Source: Gammaproteobacteria bacterium
GTDB lineage: Bacteria; Pseudomonadota; Gammaproteobacteria; HK1
Assembly (NCBI GenBank): GCA_020444775.1
Contig: JAGRHX010000912.1
Coordinates: 1-5,465 of the forward strand
Length of the DNA: 5,465 bases
Reading direction: 5' to 3'
Both the position numbers and the translations under genes were made by a program. The notes below the pieces were generated by a model. That model made no database searches. It was not told where the DNA came from and was given only the letters and a program-made list of their open reading frames with translations. Below, piece after piece: positions 1 to 5,465 of the stretch; positions within the stretch are counted from its first letter, which is position 1; each line of letters begins with the position of its first letter.

Positions 1-2
1 TC

Positions 3-968
3 GCGATCGCCAGACCCGAAGCGCGTGGCGCCGGCGCCCGGGTCATCGTACCGAGCACCCGGGTGCTCGGCAGCCGCAATCGGGTGCGCACTGCTCTGAT
101 CGCGCTGCTGGACCTGGAGCCCGGCCTTGAGCCGGACGACTACGCGCGGGCGCTGGCCTCGACCGCGGCGGGCATCGCCGAGCTGTCCGTCGACCAACTC
201 CGAAGCTGGGCCGCGGAGCGTTCCGAGGAGGCGCTGCGCGCCTTGTCGGACGAGCCGGCGAGCTATCTGTCCACGGAGGTCGCCAGGGGCCAGGAGCGTG
301 TGCCCCTGACGAGGCCGTCGCTGCGGATCACCCGATCCAACCTGAGCCCGCGCGACGCCACCGAGGCCTTCTACCGTATGCTCTCCTCGGCCCGCATCAG
401 CCCGGCCGCGGTTCAATCCGCGCTCGATGAGGTGCTGCGCGCCAACGCTTCCAGCGATTTCGATCTCGGCCTCGGCCTGTTCGACAACGGCATCGGCGCC
501 ACAATCGAGGGCTCGCGTTTCGACGCGCATCTGGTGCTCAACGCCGGCAGCGTCGAGGCCGAGCCGCTGCGCGAATCGCACCTGCCCGGTGATGAGCTGA
601 TGGAGCCGGTGGTCCCGGGCATGAACCTGCGTCTGAGCGGCAACCGCTTGCAGCGGGTGATGAGCATGATTCCACGGGAGTTCTTGGATGCGAACGGTCG
701 GGTAGGGAAGCCGGTGCCGGGTCATCGCTCACTGTTCGTCAGCGACAACGTGTTCTCTGCCGCGGACAGCGGCTTCATCGCAGCGACCACCAACATGCAG
801 GGCGATCACTACGACGGTGTGCAACCGGAGTCGCTCGCGGCGGCCGTGCTCGGCATGTACGCGACCTTCAGCAACAACTGGTCCGCGAATCCGGCCCGCA
901 TCCGCACCAGCATCCTGCTCAACATCCGCAAGTCGGCCATTGGTAACCTGCAGCTCGACGTCGATTGA
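3..968 (+). CDS. Unidentified protein, 5'-truncated by the window edge
   Basis: I do not recognise this protein. The reading frame is open from position 3, so 321 residues are visible. Translation upstream of the first usable start (GTG 63) has the same G/C-rich third positions as the rest, and no Shine-Dalgarno precedes that GTG, so I favour a gene that begins outside the window. A true start at GTG 63 (301 residues) remains possible. Numbering from that GTG, residues 1-130 are probably mainly helical and rich in Ala, Glu, Arg and Leu. Residues 133-150 form a Gly/Asp-rich stretch (LGLGLFDNGIGATIEG), and residues 180-250 have many Gly, Asn and Pro and look like a mixed globular fold. No transmembrane segment, catalytic signature or repeat is evident, and the start of the real protein cannot be examined for a signal peptide. 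The next gene follows after 25 bp on the same strand, so the two are probably co-transcribed. Coding status is well supported; function is unknown. Confidence 0.72.
   Translation, partial: AIARPEARGAGARVIVPSTRVLGSRNRVRTALIALLDLEPGLEPDDYARALASTAAGIAELSVDQLRSWAAERSEEALRALSDEPASYLSTEVARGQERVPLTRPSLRITRSNLSPRDATEAFYRMLSSARISPAAVQSALDEVLRANASSDFDLGLGLFDNGIGATIEGSRFDAHLVLNAGSVEAEPLRESHLPGDELMEPVVPGMNLRLSGNRLQRVMSMIPREFLDANGRVGKPVPGHRSLFVSDNVFSAADSGFIAATTNMQGDHYDGVQPESLAAAVLGMYATFSNNWSANPARIRTSILLNIRKSAIGNLQLDVD
51..70. repeat. Perfect 20-bp palindrome
   Basis: Each 10-base half (CCGAGCACCC and its reverse complement) matches perfectly, with the centre between 60 and 61 and no spacer. It overlaps the only alternative start codon of the first gene (GTG 63). 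If the gene starts upstream, the palindrome is simply coding sequence. If it starts at GTG 63, the site could be an operator or an mRNA hairpin covering the start. The sequence alone does not decide. Confidence 0.5.
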
Positions 969-993
969 CGGACAAGGACCGGACGGGCCAACG

Positions 994-2025
994 GTGGAGA
1001 TGCTGGCGTCCGCGCACGGCAATCTGGAGTCCGCCGTTCCGGGATACGCCCTACCACCGGTACCTGCTGGCATCGTGCTCCTGCAGCGTTGCGACATGGA
1101 CGACTACATCGGCTGGTATCTCGCTCGCGAGGTTCGCAAGGGCCGCCGCTTCAGACGCCCCCGCGATGTCGCGGCACGCCGGCAGATCATGGAGCACGCG
1201 CATGCCGGCAAGCTGCTGCCCGGTATGTCCGCCTGGCAGTGGTGGCGCGGCCGCATCCAGTGTGCCAACGCGCTCGCCGGGCTGCTGATTCCCTTGAGTG
1301 AACAATCCATCACCCAGGGTCTCATCGATCCGACCCGGCCACGCACCCTCGGTGTGGCAACCGATCGATTGCTGGCCGGACGATTCTTCGAGCGGCGCGA
1401 CCCACCCGGCCGCGCCCCGCATCCGTTCCGACGCTACTACCGGCGTCTCGCCACCGGCGCTCTCAACCTGCGCGATCCAGACGGCATGGCGCTACGCTCG
1501 CTCACCCCGGGCGAGCGCAAGGAGACCAGCGCAGCCGGGCGGCTCTATCTGCTCGATGGGGTCGGCCGTGGGCTGCCCTATCTGGCGCTGATTCGTCAGG
1601 AACGACTTCGCTTCCGCCCCATCGACATCTTCGTCGCGCTGTCCGGCACCGTTCTGTTCAGCTGGCCGGCCGTGGCCCTGCGGCATCGCACTGGCGAGCC
1701 CTCTCGCCGCGGCACCCGGTGGCTGTGCATCCCCGGGCATCATCCGCCCGGTCATGCCCAGTTCGGTCCCTATGCGACTCCGCCCACGACGCGCCTGGTA
1801 GCCACCTTTCACGTGCAGGCCGAGCCGGGTGAGCGCGTTGCCAGCCTCGACGTCTACGACGCACGCCACCGTCGGGTGCTCGCCCAGCGGCAACTGCAGC
1901 AGGCTTCGGAGGTCGCACTGCCATTCACCAGCAAACCCGACAGCGTGCTCGAGTTCAGGGTCTACTGGCACGGTGAGCGGGCGCTCGAGCTCGAGCGTGT
2001 CGACCTGTGCGTTGATCTGCCGTGA
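994..2025 (+). CDS. Unidentified protein with a putative C-terminal beta-sandwich domain
   Basis: The family is not recognised. I chose GTG 994 (343 residues) because the frame upstream overlaps the preceding gene and translates to low-complexity Arg/Ser/Pro-rich sequence. ATG 1000 and ATG 1096 are alternatives. The ribosome-binding signal is weak: GGACGGG at 981-987, with AAGGA at 974-978 rather far away. Residues 20-235 form a basic domain rich in Trp and Arg (WQWWRGR near 81-87; DPDG at 161-164; YLLDGVGRGLPYLALI near 185-200). A moderately hydrophobic stretch at about 210-230 (DIFVALSGTVLFSWPAVAL) is probably too interrupted to be a membrane helix. Residues 257-343 (FGPYATPP, then alternating strands, then VLEFRVYWHG and LERVDLCVDL) resemble the beta-sandwich domains often appended to surface-glycan glycosyltransferases and methyltransferases; this is pattern recognition only. 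It shares the + strand with the preceding unknown gene and converges on the glycan genes. A role in glycan synthesis or modification is plausible but unproven. Confidence 0.72.
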   Translation: MEMLASAHGNLESAVPGYALPPVPAGIVLLQRCDMDDYIGWYLAREVRKGRRFRRPRDVAARRQIMEHAHAGKLLPGMSAWQWWRGRIQCANALAGLLIPLSEQSITQGLIDPTRPRTLGVATDRLLAGRFFERRDPPGRAPHPFRRYYRRLATGALNLRDPDGMALRSLTPGERKETSAAGRLYLLDGVGRGLPYLALIRQERLRFRPIDIFVALSGTVLFSWPAVALRHRTGEPSRRGTRWLCIPGHHPPGHAQFGPYATPPTTRLVATFHVQAEPGERVASLDVYDARHRRVLAQRQLQQASEVALPFTSKPDSVLEFRVYWHGERALELERVDLCVDLP

Positions 2026-2056
2026 ACGTGGCAGCAAGTGGGTCCCGGTCGATCGC
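2026..2056. other. Convergent intergenic gap without a visible terminator
   Basis: This 31-bp gap separates two stop codons facing each other: TGA at 2023-2025 on + and TGA at 2057-2059 on -. I found no GC-rich stem followed by a T-tract in either direction, here or in the adjacent ends of the two genes. Termination may be Rho-dependent, or transcripts may overlap tail to tail. Confidence 0.6.
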
Positions 2057-3040
2057 TCAGCGTGAGACCTTGCAGCCCGCCGCGCCGAACGACCCGCCGT
2101 CACCATCACCCAGCACCCGACTGACGGCCGCCACCACCCGCTCGACCGACAGACGATGCAGGCAATCGACACGTCCGGCGCAAGCGCCGAGACGCGCGCC
2201 GAACCAGCATGGCTCGCAATCCAGCCCCGTACGCAGCACCTGTACGTTGGCCGGCAGTGGACCGAGTGCAATGTCGGGGGTGGGACCGAAGAGCATCACG
2301 GTCGGCGTGCCGGTAGCGGCCGCGACATGGCTCAAGCCGCTGTCGTTGCCAACCACCACCGCCGCGGCCGCGAGCGCCTCGGCGGTCTCACGCAGGCTCA
2401 GCATGCCCGCCAACATCCGCACGTGCCCGGGAAAGCACAGCACCCGGCCGTGACCATCGTGCAGATCGTCCGCACTGCCGAGCACCAGCACATCGGCAAA
2501 GCGGGATGCGAGCGCGACAAAGCCGGGCCAGCGTTTGGCACGCATCTCGCCGGTCTTGCAGCCGGGCACGATCGCCAGGCTGCGGCTGCCGAGGCGCGGA
2601 TCCGTCGCGGCTGCGATCGGCAGTCTGTACACCGGCGGCCGATCGCCGCTCCAGCCCAGGGCACGCGCGAAGTCCAGATACCAACCCTGCTCGTTGGCAT
2701 GGAAGCGAGTGTCCGGCGGCCGTGGTACCGCCGTGCCGTAGCGTGCATAGGTACGCGCATAGCGAGGCCAGTAGAACGGCGGCAGCGCGGGTAGCAGGCG
2801 GTGATAGCGACCGAGGTCGATGGCTTCACCGTCGCAGTGGATGGTTTCGACCAGGCTCCAGTCGCGCAACAGCGTGTGGGTGTCGGCATAGTCCGCGCTC
2901 AGCCACAGATCGACACGCAAGCCGAGCTCATCGAGTGCGACGATCAAGGGCGTGGCCAGCACCACGTTGCCAATACCGGCGCCGATATGCACCAGCACCC
3001 TGGGGGCGGGCTCGGCTTCTGTCAGTCCCTGCTCAGACAC
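2057..3040 (-). CDS. Glycosyltransferase family 9 (heptosyltransferase-like)
   Basis: A 327-residue GT-B fold protein of family GT9, typical in length. GT9 enzymes such as the ADP-heptose:LPS heptosyltransferases transfer a sugar from a nucleotide donor to a growing surface glycan on the cytoplasmic side of the inner membrane. The N-terminal domain opens with the family's glycine-rich acceptor-side motif at residues 15-31 (VLVHIGAGIGNVVLATP). The C-terminal nucleotide-sugar domain has PGCKTGEMRAKRWPGF at 159-174, with the Lys-Arg-Trp-Pro signature, and GNDSGLSHVAAATGTP at 231-246, the hallmark GT9 donor-binding motif. Cysteines at 275, 278, 287 and 293 form a C-x2-C-x8-C-x5-C cluster seen in many GT9 members. 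The start is GTG 3040, 19 bp inside the end of the upstream FkbM gene, with no good Shine-Dalgarno, suggesting translational coupling. A Gly/Asp-rich tail (about 311-318) ends the protein. The family call is firm; heptose as donor is not established, and the neighbours suggest a non-core surface glycan. Confidence 0.93.
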   Translation of the reverse strand: MSEQGLTEAEPAPRVLVHIGAGIGNVVLATPLIVALDELGLRVDLWLSADYADTHTLLRDWSLVETIHCDGEAIDLGRYHRLLPALPPFYWPRYARTYARYGTAVPRPPDTRFHANEQGWYLDFARALGWSGDRPPVYRLPIAAATDPRLGSRSLAIVPGCKTGEMRAKRWPGFVALASRFADVLVLGSADDLHDGHGRVLCFPGHVRMLAGMLSLRETAEALAAAAVVVGNDSGLSHVAAATGTPTVMLFGPTPDIALGPLPANVQVLRTGLDCEPCWFGARLGACAGRVDCLHRLSVERVVAAVSRVLGDGDGGSFGAAGCKVSR

Positions 3041-3918
3041 AGCATCTGCCAGCGCGTACCTGCCCCGGTGACTTCTGGGGTGACTTCTGGGACGACTTGT
3101 GGGGCAATTCCCGGGCTGGGCTCCGGGCCATGGCTCGGGGCGAGAAGCTCATCGACGCTGGTGGCGCGCAGCGAGCCATCGGTCTCCACGTAGCGTAGCC
3201 GATGACCTGAGGCCTGGATGGTCCGCAGGAATCCGCGGGGATCGGCGTACGCGGACGGCGTGAGCTCGAGAAAGACGATGAGATCCGGATTGGCGCGCAC
3301 GGTGGCTTGCATACCGGACCAGATCGCGGGCTCGGCACCTTCCGCGTCGATCTTGATGAGGTCCACGCGCGGCCAGCCCGAGACCGCCTCGTCGACGGTG
3401 GTCGTTAGAACCTGGAGCCGGCGGTCACCTGATGCGGGTGGCCTGCAAATCGAAGCCGTTGCCGCATGCGCGGGCGGCATCACCAGCTCGACGAGCTCAT
3501 CTGCCCGGGCCGAGGCGGCGCGCTCGATCACGGCCACCCGATCGCCCAGACCGTTGGTATTGGCGTTGACCCGCACCAGATCGGCGAGCGCGGGGTTCGG
3601 CTCCAGGGCCAGCACCTGCCCTTCCTCACCCACCGCGTCCGCCATCAGCAGCGTGTAGTAACCGTGATTGGCGCCCACGTCCACACAGCGCATACCGGCA
3701 CGCAGACGAGCCGCGATCGCCAGGGTCACCCATGACTCCCAGAAGCCGTCAAGACACAGATGAGGCGTGATATCCAGATCCCGCGCATCCGCGCGCATCA
3801 GGTATCGACCCAATACACGACAGAGGATGATCCCATCGCCCAGATAGGCCGTCTGGTAGTGTCGTCGGGACTCCGTCTCGAGCGTCTCGCGCGACTGGGT
3901 GAGATACGCCGGTATCAT
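3022..3918 (-). CDS. FkbM-family SAM-dependent methyltransferase
   Basis: A 298-residue class I methyltransferase of the FkbM family, which methylates hydroxyl groups on sugars or polyketides; in a glycan locus the likely role is O-methylation of a sugar residue. SAM-binding motif I is at residues 78-93 (CVDVGANHGYYTLLMA), the acidic residue ending beta-2 is Glu106 (ALEPNP), and the family's TTVDE (173-177) and DLIKIDAEGAEPAIWSGM (186-203) blocks are intact. The frame extends upstream to ATG 4047, but those 43 residues overlap the end of the preceding gene and are Arg/Ser-rich. ATG 3918 is preferred because it has a strong Shine-Dalgarno 6 nt upstream and starts 13 bp after the upstream stop. 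A Pro/Glu/Val/Thr-rich insert at about 262-286 (including PEVTPEVT) precedes the last strand (RWQMLCLSRD) and comes from a short 12-bp tandem repeat. The 3' end overlaps the GT9 gene. The substrate is unknown. Confidence 0.92.
   Translation of the reverse strand: MIPAYLTQSRETLETESRRHYQTAYLGDGIILCRVLGRYLMRADARDLDITPHLCLDGFWESWVTLAIAARLRAGMRCVDVGANHGYYTLLMADAVGEEGQVLALEPNPALADLVRVNANTNGLGDRVAVIERAASARADELVELVMPPAHAATASICRPPASGDRRLQVLTTTVDEAVSGWPRVDLIKIDAEGAEPAIWSGMQATVRANPDLIVFLELTPSAYADPRGFLRTIQASGHRLRYVETDGSLRATSVDELLAPSHGPEPSPGIAPQVVPEVTPEVTGAGTRWQMLCLSRD
3067..3102. repeat. 12-bp short tandem repeat inside the FkbM gene
   Basis: Two identical 12-bp units (GGTGACTTCTGG on the + strand) lie at 3067-3078 and 3079-3090. 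A diverged third unit follows at 3091-3102, with further decayed 12-bp periodicity visible to about 3126. In the minus-strand protein each unit encodes a Pro-x-Val-x tetrapeptide, giving the PEVTPEVT linker. Because 12 is a multiple of 3, gain or loss of a unit keeps the frame. Confidence 0.8.
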
Positions 3919-3921
3919 CAG

Positions 3922-3929
3922 CCTCTCCT
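3922..3929 (-). promoter_or_regulatory. Shine-Dalgarno of the FkbM gene
   Basis: On the minus strand this reads AGGAGAGG, with AGGAG ending 6 nt before ATG 3918. It lies in the 13-bp gap after the upstream stop codon (TGA 3934-3932). It decides the start of the FkbM gene against the longer frame starting at 4047. Confidence 0.82.
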
Positions 3930-3931
3930 GC

Positions 3932-5465
3932 TCACTCGATCGCTGCGCATGCTCTGTCCTCCAGCCGTGGCCGACCCGGGCTGTACACGAACAGCTGCCA
4001 GCCCATGCGCGCCGGTAGCGGATGGGCCTGACAGGCCCGCTCGGCAACCCGGTGCAGCGCGTCCTGATGCCAGCCGGCGCGTCGGAACAGGTCCTGCCAC
4101 CAGCTTCTGGGACGACGGATGACCCGGGACAGATCGCTATCCTGCTCGAGCTCGGCGTCTTCGGCGCGTGTTTCCACGCAGAGGATCACGGCGATGAGGG
4201 CCTGATCCGTCCAGCCACGCGCGGCGCTCAAGAACGCGCTGGCCTGCTCCTCGGTCAGGCTCTCCAACAGATTCATCGCCACCACCACATCATAATGACG
4301 CGCCGGGCAAAAGCGGGTGACACAGGATTCGATGAGATACGCTCGAATTGCCTCGCTCGCGGCCCCGATGGCGAAACCACTGTGGTCGCAACCCCAGGCG
4401 TCCTTTCCGGCGTCACGCAGGGCACGCACCAGAAAGCCCTTGGCGCAGCCTGCGTCCAGGAATGATTGCGCGTCGCTGAAGATCTCCACCAGGAATCGCG
4501 CGGTGTCGCGGAACAGCCCCTCGAAGGCAGGCCAGTGATAGCCCTCGCGCCAGTTGCTCTTCAGACCGCGGTCGAAGTAGTCAGCGTCGTACCAGGTCCC
4601 GGGGATCGGCACCTCGGGGCGTAGCTCATCGCCGAGCAGACGCGCGTGCAGTCGCCGGGCACGGCGCGGATTGATCCGGGCCAGGACCTCGAGCAGGCGC
4701 TGTCGGGCGGCGCGCCCCACCGCATCGAGCGAGAACTCGGCTCGGATCGCCTCACGGGTGCGGGCGGCCACGCAGAGGGCCTCGTCGCGCTGTTCACGCA
4801 CCCATCGCAGACGGTCGATGGCATGCTCCAGCCTCGGGTGCGCCCAGTGCATGAGCCGATTGTAGTACACGTAGGGTTGGCTGACCGCGGCAAGGTCATA
4901 ATCCACCAGTCCCGGATTGTCGACACCCAGGAAATCCAGTGGTCCGGAATACCCGGTCGCGACCACCGGAGTTCCCCGACTGGCGGCATCGAACACCGGA
5001 TAGCCCCAGCCTTCGCCGAAATGTAGCGACACGTAACAGTCACCTCGGTCGTGCAGCGCGCTGATCTCGGCATCGCTCCAGGCCTCGCAGCGCAGCAGCA
5101 CGCGGGCCGCGGAACCCACCCGACGACGGACTTCGTCAAGGGTCTGCCGGGCAATCGTCGCGGCTCCCGGGTTCGACTTGACAATCAACACAGGACCGTC
5201 GGCATGCGCAAAGGCGCGCATGAACGCCTCCAGCAGACCTTCGGGGTTCTTGCGCTCCTGCCACTCGAAGATGCTGTAGAAGACCAGGTCGTCCGACCCT
5301 ACACCGAGCCAATCGTCGCCGCGCGCCGGCGGCCGCGCCGTCCCCGCGCCGGGCTCATGAAGCGGATGCGGCAGTCTGAACACGGGTCGCTCCAGCGCGT
5401 CGCGAAAACAATCTACGTTGAACTGGCTGGGTACCCAGACATCCAGCGTATGGTTCAGCGCGTTG
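3932..5465 (-). CDS. Glycosyltransferase (GT4-like) fused to a SAM methyltransferase, 5'-truncated
   Basis: 510 residues are visible. The frame is open to the window edge and its translation there (VWVPSQFN near 9-16) is already typical glycosyltransferase sequence, so GTG 5383 is not the start and the N-terminal GT-B half lies outside. Numbering from the edge, residues 28-260 form the donor-binding half of a GT-B retaining enzyme: FYSIFEWQERKNPEGLLEAF at 62-81, with Arg71-Lys72 in the donor-phosphate position, and HFGEGWGYPVFDAASRGTPVVATG from 148, the EX7E region. Here the second acidic residue is Asp159 rather than Glu (first is Glu151). After a linker, residues 292-330 (YDADYF, LKSNW, then FRDTARFL) lead into a class I methyltransferase: motif I FLDAGCAKGF at 335-344, the acidic beta-2 end at Asp360 (CDHS), and YDVVVAMNLLESL at 391-403. 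The C-terminal part has WWQDLFRRAGW (455-465) and CQAHPLPARMGWQLFVYSP (478-496). The protein probably both transfers and methylates sugars of a surface glycan. Its stop lies 13 bp before the FkbM start, implying an operon. Confidence 0.9.
   Translation of the reverse strand, partial: NALNHTLDVWVPSQFNVDCFRDALERPVFRLPHPLHEPGAGTARPPARGDDWLGVGSDDLVFYSIFEWQERKNPEGLLEAFMRAFAHADGPVLIVKSNPGAATIARQTLDEVRRRVGSAARVLLRCEAWSDAEISALHDRGDCYVSLHFGEGWGYPVFDAASRGTPVVATGYSGPLDFLGVDNPGLVDYDLAAVSQPYVYYNRLMHWAHPRLEHAIDRLRWVREQRDEALCVAARTREAIRAEFSLDAVGRAARQRLLEVLARINPRRARRLHARLLGDELRPEVPIPGTWYDADYFDRGLKSNWREGYHWPAFEGLFRDTARFLVEIFSDAQSFLDAGCAKGFLVRALRDAGKDAWGCDHSGFAIGAASEAIRAYLIESCVTRFCPARHYDVVVAMNLLESLTEEQASAFLSAARGWTDQALIAVILCVETRAEDAELEQDSDLSRVIRRPRSWWQDLFRRAGWHQDALHRVAERACQAHPLPARMGWQLFVYSPGRPRLEDRACAAIE

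Noticed and set aside
27..38. 12-bp GC palindrome made of two GGCGCC units
   Set aside because: Short self-complementary runs of G and C are expected in DNA this GC-rich.
817..993. Upstream start at ATG 817 for the second + strand gene
   Set aside because: This part lies inside the first gene and translates to low-complexity Arg/Ser/Ala/Pro sequence; GTG 994 or ATG 1000 fits the gene spacing better.
729..1422. Several minus-strand open frames of about 80-123 codons opposite the left-hand genes
   Set aside because: They overlap each other and the better-supported + strand genes, with compositions typical of shadow frames in high-GC DNA.
1982..1997. Perfect 16-bp palindrome built on repeated CTCGAG
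   Set aside because: It lies inside the coding sequence and follows from the Leu-Glu-Leu-Glu codons; no regulatory context is visible.
1492..2271. Long minus-strand open frame (259 codons) opposite the second + strand gene
   Set aside because: It spans two genes and the gap between them, its translation is Arg/Ala/Gly/Ser-rich with no motif, and it is the mirror of a GC-rich coding frame.
2156..3198. Plus-strand open frames of 130-230 codons opposite the GT9 gene
   Set aside because: The minus strand carries unmistakable GT9 motifs here; the + frames are Arg/Ser/His-rich and featureless.
3919..4047. Longer N-terminus for the FkbM gene starting at ATG 4047
   Set aside because: It would overlap the fusion gene by over 100 bp, its residues are Arg/Ser-rich, and ATG 3918 has a strong Shine-Dalgarno.

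Overview
This is a high-GC stretch with strong G/C bias at third codon positions. It fits a high-GC Proteobacterium, perhaps a gammaproteobacterium, but nothing in the window fixes the genus. It is almost entirely coding. Five genes are arranged as two converging blocks, and both outermost genes run off the window.

Left block (+ strand, about 1-2025): two genes I cannot name. The first is open at the left edge and ends at 968. The second starts 25 bp later (GTG 994 preferred) and ends at 2025. Its last ~85 residues look like a beta-sandwich of the kind often attached to glycan-synthesis proteins, which is the only hint to its role. A perfect 20-bp palindrome (51-70) lies across the only alternative start region of the first gene.

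Right block (- strand, 5465 down to 2057): a tight three-gene run. It begins with a large fusion protein, a GT-B glycosyltransferase C-terminal half followed by a class I SAM methyltransferase, whose N-terminus lies outside the window. Thirteen bases downstream is an FkbM-family methyltransferase with a clear Shine-Dalgarno. Its end overlaps a GT9 (heptosyltransferase-like) glycosyltransferase by 19 bp. Together these look like part of a locus that builds and methylates a cell-surface glycan (LPS/O-antigen, capsule or a glycoprotein glycan). The sugar donors and acceptors cannot be read from sequence.

The blocks meet tail to tail across 31 bp with no recognisable intrinsic terminator. I saw no RNA genes, insertion sequences, CRISPR arrays or attachment sites. 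I did not find a clearly new biological system. The most unusual items are the GT-methyltransferase fusion with an altered EX7E motif, the unidentified two-gene + strand block, and the palindrome.
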